DNA of 46,525 bases from JAFLCA01 sp041907145 (GCA_041907145.1 JAYRHW010000285.1:1-46525), one strand, 5' to 3'. Shown: positions 9,766 through 16,926, counted from the first letter of the stretch. Translations and numbers: made by a program. The notes: a model not told the origin generated them from the letters alone.

Positions 9766-10488
9766 CTACACCATGCTCTTGGAGCGCACCTTAATGTTGA
9801 GCATTTCTACAAAGATTGAGAACGCCATGGCAAAGTAAATGTATCCCTTCTCCACATGTACGTGGAAACCTTCAGCGAACAACATGGTTCCAATCATGAG
9901 CAGGAATGAGAGAGCCAGCATCTTTATCGTGGGATGCCGGTGAATGATATCACTAATCCTCGAGGCAAATATCAGCATGATCAGCATGGAAACAAGCACG
10001 GCGGCAATCATTACCGGCACATGCTTGACCAGGCCGACCGCGGTAATCACCGAGTCAAAGGAGAAAACCAAATCTATGAGAGCAATCTGGACGACCACGC
10101 TGCCAAACGAAGGAGCCGGCGCGTTCTTGTTCTCATGCTCATCGCCTTGGACTTTGCCATGAATCTCCGAAGTTGCCTTGGAAATGAGAAACAGACCGCC
10201 AAGTATGAGGATCAAATCTCTTCCGCTGATCTCGTGCCCCAGTACGGCAAAGAGCGGCTTGGTGAGACCAATTATCCAGCTTATTCCAAGCAGCAATATG
10301 ACTCGGAAACCGAATGCGAGCGCCAGGCCGATGAAACGCGCCTTGGGCTGCTCGGACTTCTGCAGCTTCCCGGTTAATATCGACAAGAAAACGACATTAT
10401 CGATTCCCAGGACGATTTCCATCAACGTAAGCGTCAACAAACTTACGTAGGTCTCTATTTCGTACAGGGGAAAGGCCAAGTCAGTCAT
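9766..10488 (-). CDS. TerC-family integral membrane protein
   Basis: The 240-residue protein has seven or so hydrophobic helices and the two family hallmarks: an intramembrane acidic motif near the start (MEIVLGIDNVVFLSIL) and its internal repeat (LIDLVFSFDSVITAVGL). TerC-family proteins (YkoY/Alx/YceF group) export manganese or load metal onto secreted enzymes. A charged cytoplasmic loop (KVQGDEHENKNAP) separates the halves. The ATG at 10488 has no clear ribosome site. I checked the upstream 150 bases for the yybP-ykoY manganese riboswitch that often controls this family and did not find its conserved core. It may be cotranscribed with the exported thioredoxin-fold gene downstream, but a spacing of 95 bases leaves this open. 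Confidence 0.88.
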   Translation of the reverse strand: MTDLAFPLYEIETYVSLLTLTLMEIVLGIDNVVFLSILTGKLQKSEQPKARFIGLALAFGFRVILLLGISWIIGLTKPLFAVLGHEISGRDLILILGGLFLISKATSEIHGKVQGDEHENKNAPAPSFGSVVVQIALIDLVFSFDSVITAVGLVKHVPVMIAAVLVSMLIMLIFASRISDIIHRHPTIKMLALSFLLMIGTMLFAEGFHVHVEKGYIYFAMAFSIFVEMLNIKVRSKSMV

Positions 10489-10710
10489 AAGAGCGTCTGC
10501 ATTCTAGTAATCATTAAGACAGCCTAGGTCGACAAAGGAGTAACCGTGCACGGGGTATTCAATTTAGCGGTTCCAATCAAACAAATAGGTGACCAAGAAG
10601 TACCGTTGGCATGTCGTTCAAGAATATTAACAAACAATGCCAACTCCTTACCGTTGTCACATTATCTCATAACCTACCTCTGAATATAGTGCACCCGTTT
10701 CGCGTCGTTG
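10489..10710. other. Divergent intergenic region between terC-like gene and small ORF
   Basis: No gene is seen here. It holds an inverted repeat, GTTGGCA at 10605-10611 with TGCCAAC at 10638-10644, and a short direct repeat (TACCGTTG at 10601 and near 10649). These could be an operator for the minus-strand TerC gene. The rest is unremarkable AT-rich sequence. Confidence 0.4.
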
Positions 10711-10811
10711 TGGTATAGTGACGGGTCTGCCGAAAGCTATCTTTCGGATTGGCTCTTTAACATTGCCCGTAAATATTGGTTGGCTGGCCTGCCTCATTAG
10801 TGGCGGCAGGC
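10711..10811 (+). promoter_or_regulatory. Leader with extended -10, boxB-like hairpin and boxA-like element
   Basis: In order: an extended -10 box TGGTATAGT at 10711-10719; a perfect 7-bp hairpin CCGAAAG/CTTTCGG at 10730-10747 with a 4-base loop; GGCTCTTTAACA at 10751-10762, which matches the E. coli rRNA boxA (TGCTCTTTAACA) at 11 of 12 bases; and a second 7-bp hairpin GCCTGCC/GGCAGGC at 10787-10811. Promoter, boxB-like stem, then boxA is the order found in rRNA leaders, where NusB/NusE bind boxA to make RNA polymerase resist termination. No rRNA follows here; the downstream genes are a small ORF and rpsP. I found no good -35 box. Confidence 0.5.
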
Positions 10812-10838
10812 AGTCTTCATGATGGGGAGACTCGGCTT

Positions 10839-11153
10839 ATGAATAATTTCTTCGAAAATACTGATGATGGCTTGTCGTTGGTGATTGATGACCGAGGGGA
10901 GCGAGTACCGCTGCACTCTGATATGCGCCTTAACTTTAGCAACGTAGCTGGAGCAAAAGTGTGGATCGAGCACTGCGGAGACCGCATTACCTGCTCCGCC
11001 CGAACCCCCGAATCGAGCGAACCTCTTCTGTGGCAATTTAAAGTATCCGGTCCCTCAGTGAAAAACCTGCGCGCGCCTACACCGCTCCAGAGCGGGTCTA
11101 CGTTGAAATCGGCTATCGAAAACGCTCGGGTCCAGTTAAACGGTCGCTGGTAG
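10839..11153 (+). CDS. Small protein of unknown function upstream of rpsP
   Basis: A 104-residue protein starting at the ATG that follows GGGGAG by seven bases; a longer reading from 10776 would run through the second leader hairpin and is less likely. The sequence is hydrophilic with alternating strands, two cysteines (IEHCGDRITC) and no signal peptide or membrane segment. I do not recognise it. It sits under the boxA-like leader and ends 161 bases before rpsP, which has its own promoter. Confidence 0.6.
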   Translation: MNNFFENTDDGLSLVIDDRGERVPLHSDMRLNFSNVAGAKVWIEHCGDRITCSARTPESSEPLLWQFKVSGPSVKNLRAPTPLQSGSTLKSAIENARVQLNGRW

Positions 11154-11207
11154 AATCGGCTCGACGCTGAATTTAACCACTTGATATTTCTACAGTAATG
11201 CCATTCC

Positions 11208-11224
11208 CCAGGGAGCAGCCCTGG
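11208..11224 (+). other. Short hairpin between the small ORF and rpsP
   Basis: CCAGGG (11208-11213) pairs with CCCTGG (11219-11224) around a 5-base loop. No T-run follows, so it is not a standard intrinsic terminator. It lies just upstream of the rpsP promoter. Confidence 0.35.
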
Positions 11225-11247
11225 AACTGGGAGCTGGCACCCGCTGT

Positions 11248-11275
11248 TTGATTAATTGTGCAAATCTGATATAAA
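11248..11275 (+). promoter_or_regulatory. Promoter of rpsP
   Basis: TTGATT at 11248-11253 and TATAAA at 11270-11275 are 16 bases apart, and TG stands one base before the -10, making it an extended -10. Transcription would start near 11282, giving a leader of about 33 bases with GGAGA at 11304-11308. This is the best housekeeping-type promoter I see in the window. Confidence 0.7.
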
Positions 11276-11314
11276 CCCCTCTGCTTTTTACAGATTATTG
11301 TTCGGAGAGATTAC

Positions 11315-11659
11315 GTGGCTGTTACATTAAAACTTGCTCGTTACGGAGTACGGGCGAATGCATTCTACCGAGTCGTAGCATCCCAGAAGGGAGCAAAGCG
11401 CGACGGACGATTCCTCGAAGTCCTTGGGACCTACAATCCGATGGTCACCCCGCCAAAGATCGCTCTGAAGGAAGATCGTGTTAAGCATTGGATCGAACAT
11501 GGCGCACAGACCACCTCCCTGGTTCGTTCGCTGATTAAGAAGACCATCCCTGGCTATATCGAGGGCAAGGAAACGTCGCGGCTTGCGAAGCTTCACAAAG
11601 CTCGCAAGGCCCGTAAGGCTCGTGCAGCTAAGAACAGCGGCGCCAAGAAAAAGAAGTAA
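11315..11659 (+). CDS. rpsP: 30S ribosomal protein S16
   Basis: S16 binds 16S rRNA and helps assemble the small ribosomal subunit. The 114-residue sequence has the conserved N-terminus (VTLKLARYGVRANAFYRVV), the GRFLEVLGTYNP motif, and a long basic Lys/Arg/Ala tail (from about residue 90) that extends beyond the compact E. coli protein. The start is GTG, with GGAGA seven bases upstream. It has its own promoter at 11248 and a strong terminator 20 bases after the stop. In many bacteria rpsP heads an operon with rimM, trmD and rplS; here trmD follows directly and neither rimM nor rplS is present. Confidence 0.97.
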   Translation: MAVTLKLARYGVRANAFYRVVASQKGAKRDGRFLEVLGTYNPMVTPPKIALKEDRVKHWIEHGAQTTSLVRSLIKKTIPGYIEGKETSRLAKLHKARKARKARAAKNSGAKKKK

Positions 11660-11678
11660 GCGTTCGCTGATTTTCAAG

Positions 11679-11707
11679 AGGCGCGGCCTGGTCCGCGCCT
11701 TTTTTTT
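11679..11707 (+). terminator. Intrinsic terminator/attenuator between rpsP and trmD
   Basis: An 8-bp GC-rich stem AGGCGCGG/CCGCGCCT (11679-11686 with 11693-11700, loop CCTGGT) runs into a T-tract that ends at 11707, immediately before the trmD ATG at 11708. Transcripts reading into trmD must pass this site. Confidence 0.9.
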
Positions 11708-12397
11708 ATGAAGATTGAGATCCTTACGATTTTCCCCGATCTCTTTTCCGGCTTTCTCGCATCGAGCCTGATTGGAAAGGCGCGCGCGAAGGGCGGTATC
11801 GAGGTAGTCACCACCGACATTCGCCGCTACGCTGAACCTCCGCACTTCCACGTTGATGATACCCCATACGGCGGCGGAGCCGGTATGCTCATGAAACCGG
11901 AGCCTCTCTGCCGCGCCATCGAGGATGCCAAAGCCCGGCTTCCCCGCGCTCGAGTAATTCTGCTGTCAGCCAGCGGGGTCTCATTCAAACAGAGCACGGC
12001 TCGGCGCCTCAGCGCGCTTCCTGAACTGATCTTGGTGTGCGGACGCTACGAAGGCATCGACCAGCGTGTCGTTGATCTACTAGTCGATGAGCAAATTTCT
12101 ATCGGCGACTATGTGCTCATGGGCGGAGAGGTTCCCGCTATGGTGGTTATCGAAGCGTGCACCCGGCTCATCACGGGCGTTGTCGGCAATGAGGAATCTA
12201 TTGAACATGAGTCCTTCGACGGCAAAAGCAGCGATGCGGTGCTGGAAGCGCCTCAGTACACTCGCCCCCCGGAGTTTCGGGGCCTCAAGGTCCCCGAAGT
12301 ATTGCTTTCGGGCAATCATCAGAAAATTGCTACCTGGCGCCTCGAACAGTCCAGAGAGCTGACAAAGCGCCGGCGCGAAACTGACGAGGGGGCCTGA
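11708..12397 (+). CDS. trmD: tRNA (guanine(37)-N1)-methyltransferase
   Basis: TrmD methylates G37 next to the anticodon of tRNAs reading CNN, Pro and some Arg codons, preventing frameshifts. The 229-residue SPOUT protein shows the family marks: N-terminal MKIEILTIFPDLF, DDTPYGGGAGMLM, the knot region LILVCGRYEGIDQRV and SIGDYVLMGGE, and the C-terminal PQYTRPPEFRGLKVPEVLLSGNH. The start is certain from homology, yet the ATG abuts the T-tract of the preceding terminator and no Shine-Dalgarno lies in the normal place, so its translation should be weak. One base after its stop the next RNA methyltransferase begins, so the two are probably made together. Confidence 0.97.
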   Translation: MKIEILTIFPDLFSGFLASSLIGKARAKGGIEVVTTDIRRYAEPPHFHVDDTPYGGGAGMLMKPEPLCRAIEDAKARLPRARVILLSASGVSFKQSTARRLSALPELILVCGRYEGIDQRVVDLLVDEQISIGDYVLMGGEVPAMVVIEACTRLITGVVGNEESIEHESFDGKSSDAVLEAPQYTRPPEFRGLKVPEVLLSGNHQKIATWRLEQSRELTKRRRETDEGA

Positions 12398-12398
12398 G

Positions 12399-12965
12399 GT
12401 GACAATACCAATCGACCTAAGCGTCGCACTTTTGCACGATGACATGGTAGACAAGCAGCAGAAGCTGGTCACGGCGTCTCTGACCCTCATCGACGTGCAT
12501 GACATAGCCCGATCTTCGGCAACGTATGGAGTGCATTCTCTGTATGTTTGTCATTCCGCCGGCACCATCCGAAAATTGGCCCGAACCCTGAAGAGCCACT
12601 GGGAAGAGGGCTTCGGCTCGTCGTACAACCCGAACCGCAAAGAGGCTATTGAGCATGTGCGGATATGTTCAAGCCTCGATGAAGCTATTGCAGCCATCGA
12701 TGAACGAACCGGGAAGCTTCCAAAACTGATTGCGACATCAGCCCGCGACGGCGGTAAAAGAATCACGTTTGATCAGGCGCGTCCCCAGTTGGCGTCGGGC
12801 GACCCCTTTTTGCTTATGCTTGGAACAGCTTGGGGAATGTCGCCGCCCTTGCTCGAGCGCGCCGACTATTTTTTGGAACCAATTAAAGGCCCAGGTGCAT
12901 ACAACCATCTCTCGGTTCGCTCGGCCTGTGCGATTATGCTCGATCGTCTTATCGCTGCCCGCTAG
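12399..12965 (+). CDS. SPOUT-class RNA methyltransferase (PF09936-like)
   Basis: The 188-residue protein resembles the uncharacterised SAM-dependent RNA methyltransferase family that is often encoded next to, or fused with, trmD (Pfam PF09936). Features: an N-terminal strand with the ALLHDDMVDKQQKLVTASLT segment, the central TYGVHSLYVCHSAGT strand-turn, and the C-terminal knot-like parts (PFLLMLGTAWGMSPPLLERADYFLEPI, given here only in short pieces elsewhere, and YNHLSVRSACAIMLDRL). The start is GTG, one base after the trmD stop, with GAGGGGG upstream. The target RNA is unknown. The stop codon shares the palindrome CTAG with the stop of the converging LOG gene. Confidence 0.8.
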   Translation: MTIPIDLSVALLHDDMVDKQQKLVTASLTLIDVHDIARSSATYGVHSLYVCHSAGTIRKLARTLKSHWEEGFGSSYNPNRKEAIEHVRICSSLDEAIAAIDERTGKLPKLIATSARDGGKRITFDQARPQLASGDPFLLMLGTAWGMSPPLLERADYFLEPIKGPGAYNHLSVRSACAIMLDRLIAAR

Positions 12966-13546
12966 CTCTGATGCTTCCCCAAAAACCTCCGCACATCAGG
13001 TGGATTGTAGGAGTGGAAGTGCTCGAGTATCGCCCGCTCATTATCGGATACAAAAACCATATCCCGAGACTTTTGTTGGATAAACCCAGCTGACACTACG
13101 GAGCCGTCAAGAAAGCTCAAGAGAGCGTCGTAAAAGCCGCCCGAATTCAATATCGCGCAGGGTTTGCGATGGATGCCGAGCTGGCACCAAGTCCAAATTT
13201 CAAAAAACTCCTCAAGAGTTCCAATCCCGCCGGGCAGCGCGACGAATCCATCGGAAAGCTCGGCCATGAGCGCCTTGCGTTCATGCATGGAATTTACAAC
13301 GTGCAATTTGGTGAGCCCAGGATGGGCCAGCTCGAGCCCGCGCAGAGCTTCCGGAATCACTCCAACGACCTCTGCTCCCGCGGCAAGTGCCGCATCCGCG
13401 AGGATACCCATGAGCCCGACCTTGCCCCCGCCGTACACCACGGTAAGTCCTTGTTCAGCAATGGTTCGCGCCAGAGACCTTGCAGCATCGGCGAAATGGG
13501 CCTTATTCCCCGGGCTTGCCCCGCAAAATACACAAATCGATTTCAT
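12962..13546 (-). CDS. LOG-family phosphoribohydrolase (former 'lysine decarboxylase')
   Basis: LOG-family enzymes cleave the base from nucleoside 5'-monophosphates, including cytokinin nucleotides. The start MKSICVFCGAS, the VVYGGGKVGLMG loop, the MHERKALM helix and the catalytic PGGIGTLEEFFE motif are all present, giving a normal 194-residue length. I chose the ATG at 13546 because family members begin at this point; the frame is open to 13633 but the extra 29 residues are atypical. The gene converges on the SPOUT methyltransferase, their stop codons overlapping in one CTAG. Many genomes carry this gene as a stand-alone housekeeping enzyme, so the context says little. Confidence 0.9.
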   Translation of the reverse strand: MKSICVFCGASPGNKAHFADAARSLARTIAEQGLTVVYGGGKVGLMGILADAALAAGAEVVGVIPEALRGLELAHPGLTKLHVVNSMHERKALMAELSDGFVALPGGIGTLEEFFEIWTWCQLGIHRKPCAILNSGGFYDALLSFLDGSVVSAGFIQQKSRDMVFVSDNERAILEHFHSYNPPDVRRFLGKHQS

Positions 13547-13636
13547 GCGCCCACTATCATGCCCGCAGCTCCCAATTGCAAGCATGCCGTGAACGGACAA
13601 GACTTTTGAATTCCATATTGCTACACTTCGCATTCA

Positions 13637-14677
13637 ATGATGAAGGCAAGCGAGATATTAGACCTAAGCGCAGAGTTAATTGCTATTCCTTCCCTGTCAA
13701 ACGATGAAGGCAAGCTGGTCTCTTGGCTATCTCGCTACTTGGAGTCCTTGCACTGGCAAGTGGAGCGAATAGCAGTGCCAAATGGACGCGAGGATATCCT
13801 TGTCTCGTTTGGCACGCCGAGCATTCTTTTCACTACACACCTCGACGTAGTTCCCGGCCCCAAGGAAATTTTCAAGCCGCGGCGAGACGGCGGCCGCCTC
13901 TATGGGCGCGGTGCTTGTGATGCGAAAGGCATAGCCGCCACCATGATTGGCACGTGCTCGAATTTACTCCAACGCGGCCACCGGGACTTCGGTCTTCTGT
14001 TTGTCGTTGGCGAAGAATGGGACGGATCAGGGGCAAAGGCCGCCGCCAAGCTGCTAGGCGGGCGGGGGATCAGGTATCTGATTAATGGCGAGCCCACGAA
14101 CGGAACCGTGGCATCTGGGCATAAGGGCTTTATCTCGGTTGATATCGAGTTCAAAGGAAGGTCGGCACACTCTGGTTACCCCGAGTGCGGTATCGACGCT
14201 AATGCCAAGCTCATCAGAACCGCGACTCGCCTGCTGGCGGCCGATTTTGGCAGCGACAGAATATTGGGCAAGAGCACGGTGCACTGCGGTCAAATTTCAG
14301 GCGGCATTGCCGGCAATGTCATATCACCGAGCGCCGCACTCTCTTGCTCTGTTCGGACCGTATCTTCGAATGAGGAGGCTCTCGCAAAGGTGCAGGAACT
14401 GTGTACAGAAGCTGCGGAGGTAAAACTCACCTACGACTGCCCCGCCGTCCCCCTCCGCACGGTGCCTGGGCTCCCCTCTGCTCCGGTCAGTTTTGCCACT
14501 GATATTCCGAATTTTGCTCCGCTTGGTGCACAAGCTCTTCTCTTCGGTCCGGGCTCGATTCTTGTGGCCCATACCGATGACGAGTCCATTTCAACTGATG
14601 AGATAGAATCTGCGCTGGAGGGTTACCAAAGGATATTCGACCACCTTCGCGATGAATTGAAAGGAGCGAACGCTTGA
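13637..14677 (+). CDS. M20-family metallopeptidase/deacylase (ArgE/DapE-like)
   Basis: A di-zinc hydrolase of the ArgE/DapE/CPG2 group, which removes acyl groups from amino acids or cleaves small peptides. Visible metal and catalytic motifs: TTHLDVVPG (first His and Asp), YGRGACDAKG (bridging Asp), VVGEEWDGSGA (catalytic and binding Glu), INGEPTN, and a C-terminal AHTDDES (last His). The lid/dimerisation domain (FKGRSAHSGYPECGIDA) lies in between. The 346-residue length is normal. The start is the first ATG of an ATGATG pair, without a clear ribosome site. The stop overlaps the TTG start of the next gene, so this is the first gene of a coupled set of four. Substrate cannot be told from sequence alone. 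Confidence 0.88.
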   Translation: MMKASEILDLSAELIAIPSLSNDEGKLVSWLSRYLESLHWQVERIAVPNGREDILVSFGTPSILFTTHLDVVPGPKEIFKPRRDGGRLYGRGACDAKGIAATMIGTCSNLLQRGHRDFGLLFVVGEEWDGSGAKAAAKLLGGRGIRYLINGEPTNGTVASGHKGFISVDIEFKGRSAHSGYPECGIDANAKLIRTATRLLAADFGSDRILGKSTVHCGQISGGIAGNVISPSAALSCSVRTVSSNEEALAKVQELCTEAAEVKLTYDCPAVPLRTVPGLPSAPVSFATDIPNFAPLGAQALLFGPGSILVAHTDDESISTDEIESALEGYQRIFDHLRDELKGANA

Positions 14678-15288
14678 AACCCATTCCCTGCCCCTTCGGC
14701 GCGCACCTGCAGCATTATTGGGATCGCCTATCCGACCTCGAGAAGCAAATGCATATCGATGAGGAGGGGCTCTATTCCTTAGCTCAACAATCGGTGATGG
14801 ACCAGATTACTCCGCATCTATCGGGAAAAGTTGTCCTTGATGCGTTTTGTGGAGTGGGAGGTTCGGCCATCGGTTTGGCGCGAGCCGGAAAGCAGGTTCT
14901 ATCGATTGATACAAATCGCGCACGCTTGGAGATGGCTCGCTACAACGCGGCATTATTTTCCGTTGAGGGTAGTATCGAATTCCGTGAAGCTAATGCCCTC
15001 GAGATTCTGAAGGCAGAGCGATTTGACACGGTGTTCTTAGATCCGCCCTGGGGTGGCCCCGGGTATTCCAAGCAGTCGAATTTTCTCCTTGAACACTTCT
15101 TGCCGGATGGCAACCAATTATTGGACCTCGCATTCGCTGCGGCCTCAGAGGTCGCCATCCGTCTGCCCAAGAATTTCGCATTTCCGGAGCTCCAGCGCTG
15201 GAATCACCGATATGAGCTGCAGGAGAATATGCTTGCTGGTAAGCTCATGCACTATACGGCATTTTTCAAGCTGTCCCAAGAAGGATGA
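14674..15288 (+). CDS. TGS1-like (cap trimethylguanosine synthase family) methyltransferase
   Basis: The 204-residue protein resembles the RNA cap guanine-N2 methyltransferase family (PF09445), best known from eukaryotic TGS1, which methylates m7G caps of snRNAs. In order: an N-terminal HYWDRLSDLEKQMHIDEEG region like the YW...LD.EGW helix of TGS1; motif I VVLDAFCGVGGSAIGLARAG; an acidic strand SIDTNRARLEMARYNA; and motif IV DPPWGGPGY at D123-Y131, whose PPWGGP is the TGS1 hallmark, with a stacking Trp. Bacteria lack such caps, so the substrate must differ. The start is TTG, supported by AAGGAG eight bases upstream, and overlaps the stop of the M20 gene. Its stop overlaps the next small gene. 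A generic N6/N2 methyltransferase is the alternative. Confidence 0.75.
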   Translation: MKPIPCPFGAHLQHYWDRLSDLEKQMHIDEEGLYSLAQQSVMDQITPHLSGKVVLDAFCGVGGSAIGLARAGKQVLSIDTNRARLEMARYNAALFSVEGSIEFREANALEILKAERFDTVFLDPPWGGPGYSKQSNFLLEHFLPDGNQLLDLAFAAASEVAIRLPKNFAFPELQRWNHRYELQENMLAGKLMHYTAFFKLSQEG

Positions 15289-15491
15289 GAATCATGATTA
15301 AGAAGCACGAATCAGGAGCCATACATATTTTGAGCATCGGCATTCTGCTGATACTGTTGGCCACCATGTGGATCTTCATGGGTTGGCAGCAGCATCTTGA
15401 CCGCGTTCATGCTCAAGTAGAGGTGATGCAGCAAAAAATTGAGCTCCTCGAACTTCGTATCAAGGTGCTCGAAGGCAAAGTTACTCCTTAA
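15285..15491 (+). CDS. Small single-pass membrane protein with coiled coil
   Basis: The 68-residue protein has a short basic N-terminus, one hydrophobic helix (about residues 13-32, HILSIGILLILLATMWIFMG) and a C-terminal heptad-patterned stretch (HAQVEVMQQKIELLELRIKV) that should form a coiled coil. The ATG at 15285 overlaps the TGS1-like stop (ATGA); an in-frame ATG at 15294 is an alternative start. Tight coupling to its neighbours and the clean topology suggest a real gene. Function is unknown; it could be a membrane anchor or a FtsB-like small coiled-coil protein. Confidence 0.65.
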   Translation: MRIMIKKHESGAIHILSIGILLILLATMWIFMGWQQHLDRVHAQVEVMQQKIELLELRIKVLEGKVTP

Positions 15492-15508
15492 GCCACTGGG
15501 GAAATGCC

Positions 15509-16240
15509 GTGCGCCCGCGAATTGGAATATCCTGCCGCGTAAAAAGCTTCGACGACTACTCGCAAAAAATCATGGGCGTGCACGTGCCCTACCTGGATTC
15601 CATTCTCGAGGCGGGAGGTTTACCCGTCTTTGTTCCTCTTTTCGAGGATAGTGCTTTACTCCGAGAAGTGTACGACTCCCTCGACGGTCTCATGATCCCC
15701 GGAGGCGAGGATGTTCATCCGCGATTCTACGGCGAAGCTCCACATCCAAAACTTGGCAAGACATCAGAGCTCCGTGACATGGTTGAGATCCAACTCATTC
15801 GCTGGGCATATGAGGACAACCTCCCAGTGCTCGGCGTTTGCAGGGGCATTCAAGTCATCAACGTCGCTCTGGGAGGCAGCTTGTATCAGGATCTGTTAGA
15901 CCAGAAGCCTGGCCCGCTTCACCATTCCGCAAAGCAAAGCCCGCATATGTGGGAAGACGAGGTTCATACGATGCAAATCCGCGATGATTCGAAACTTGCT
16001 TCGGTGCTCGGCACTAAGGCTTTGGCGGTCAACTCGCTGCACCATCAAGCGGTCAAGGGGCTCGCCCGCGGTCTCGTCAGTACGGCGGAGGCCGCTGACG
16101 GCACGGTAGAGGCCCTGGAAGCTCCCGGGAAGAATTTCTTCATCGCACTTCAGTGTCACCCGGAGATGCTCTGGCAGAAGAGCAGCGATACGGACTGGCT
16201 AAACTTATTCAAATCCTTCATCGCAGCAGCAGCTAAGTAG
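15509..16240 (+). CDS. Class I glutamine amidotransferase-like hydrolase (peptidase C26, PuuD-like)
   Basis: The 243-residue protein matches the gamma-glutamyl-gamma-aminobutyrate hydrolase family, which frees gamma-linked glutamyl groups (putrescine breakdown in E. coli). The nucleophile C111 lies in LGVCRGIQVINVALGG, and the catalytic His and Glu are H217 and E219 in LQCHPEML. The N-terminus (RPRIGISCRV) and the MIPGGEDVHPRFYGE segment are typical. The start is GTG, preceded by GGGGA; a nearby ATG at 15504 is out of frame. It follows the small membrane protein after 17 bases, so the M20 peptidase, TGS1-like enzyme, membrane protein and this hydrolase look like one operon. Both end enzymes act on amide or gamma-glutamyl bonds. 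Confidence 0.88.
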   Translation: MRPRIGISCRVKSFDDYSQKIMGVHVPYLDSILEAGGLPVFVPLFEDSALLREVYDSLDGLMIPGGEDVHPRFYGEAPHPKLGKTSELRDMVEIQLIRWAYEDNLPVLGVCRGIQVINVALGGSLYQDLLDQKPGPLHHSAKQSPHMWEDEVHTMQIRDDSKLASVLGTKALAVNSLHHQAVKGLARGLVSTAEAADGTVEALEAPGKNFFIALQCHPEMLWQKSSDTDWLNLFKSFIAAAAK

Positions 16241-16926
16241 CTGACATCACGGCACTTAATTTCATTAAATAAGCTGAAGCAAAGAGACCTTCTACGAAGA
16301 TTACCTAATAGAAGTACTTAGTTGGGTAGAGGGATAATTTCCGGCGCTGCGTAGACCAGCCGATAGGCCTGCGAAGTGCTGGAAGCTTTTGAAACAAGGA
16401 ACGAAAACTTTCTTCCTTGAGGTTTTATCCCAGGTTATTCGCCAGAAAGAAGAATAAGAACAGCGCCTCAGTTCGCTGTCTACGGTCACAGACCTTAGCG
16501 TGTCACGCCGTTTTGCCCTGTCATTTCATTCGCGGCAAGTCATTCGTAGTCATCAGCAATAGTCATCGGAGAGGTTTAGCTTGGTTTACCAACTTGCCGA
16601 CGATGCAGCTTTGGATGCCCAAAGCGTGGTTTTGATCTTCGGAGGTTACTATTCGGGGTTAGTTAAGGCGAGGTTAACTCAGTTAATGAGATCACTGTTT
16701 CAGTGACTATCTCGGTGGGAGCTTGGAAAGCTTAGCGAAGCTTTGCAAGCTCCCACCTAAAAAATTCTTTCTGCTCAAAAGCTTCCACCTTCTACCTTTC
16801 ATGAAATTTCTCTGCTTCTCAAAGCCCACATATCTCCCGGCCTTTACCGGGGCCTGACAGGCCTATAAAAAAGAGTTACAAATACAAAGCACCTGCGTAG
16901 CATCAACTTTCAAAAGAGTAGATACT
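16241..16926. other. 686-base region without a convincing gene
   Basis: Short open frames here lack ribosome sites and known domains. I find no tRNA, tmRNA, RNase P or SRP RNA signature. The right half is rich in inverted repeats: a bulged hairpin at 16688-16713, a 44-base near-perfect one at 16714-16757, and GGCCTGACAGGCC at 16851-16863 followed by TATAAAAAAG. A non-coding RNA, an operator array or a mobile-element remnant are all possible. Confidence 0.5.
16688..16757. repeat. Two abutting hairpins, one of 44 bases
   Basis: First unit: GAGAT and ATCTC enclose CACTG-TTT-CAGTG (16688-16713), leaving a 3-base bulge. Second unit: GGTGGGAGCTTG (16714-16725) pairs with CAAGCTCCCACC (16746-16757), and inside it AAAGCTT (16727-16733) pairs with AAGCTTT (16738-16744) around AGCG, with one G-G mismatch. 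The T-poor, A-rich flank (CTAAAAAATTC) would act as a terminator only for the minus strand. Perfect symmetry over this length is unlikely by chance. Confidence 0.75.

Noticed and set aside
10489..10640. Manganese riboswitch (yybP-ykoY) upstream of the TerC-like gene
   Set aside because: The family is often under this riboswitch, but the conserved core bases are not found on the minus strand; only an ordinary 7-bp inverted repeat is present.
10751..10762. Start of an rRNA operon suggested by boxA
   Set aside because: No 16S rRNA sequence follows; the next features are protein genes.
13639..13715. Direct repeat GATGAAGGCAAGC at the start of the M20 gene (13639 and 13703)
   Set aside because: The two copies are read in different frames and there are only two; probably chance.
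16417..16635. Small plus-strand gene in the hairpin-rich region
   Set aside because: The frame has no ribosome site, odd composition and no recognisable domain; treated as chance.
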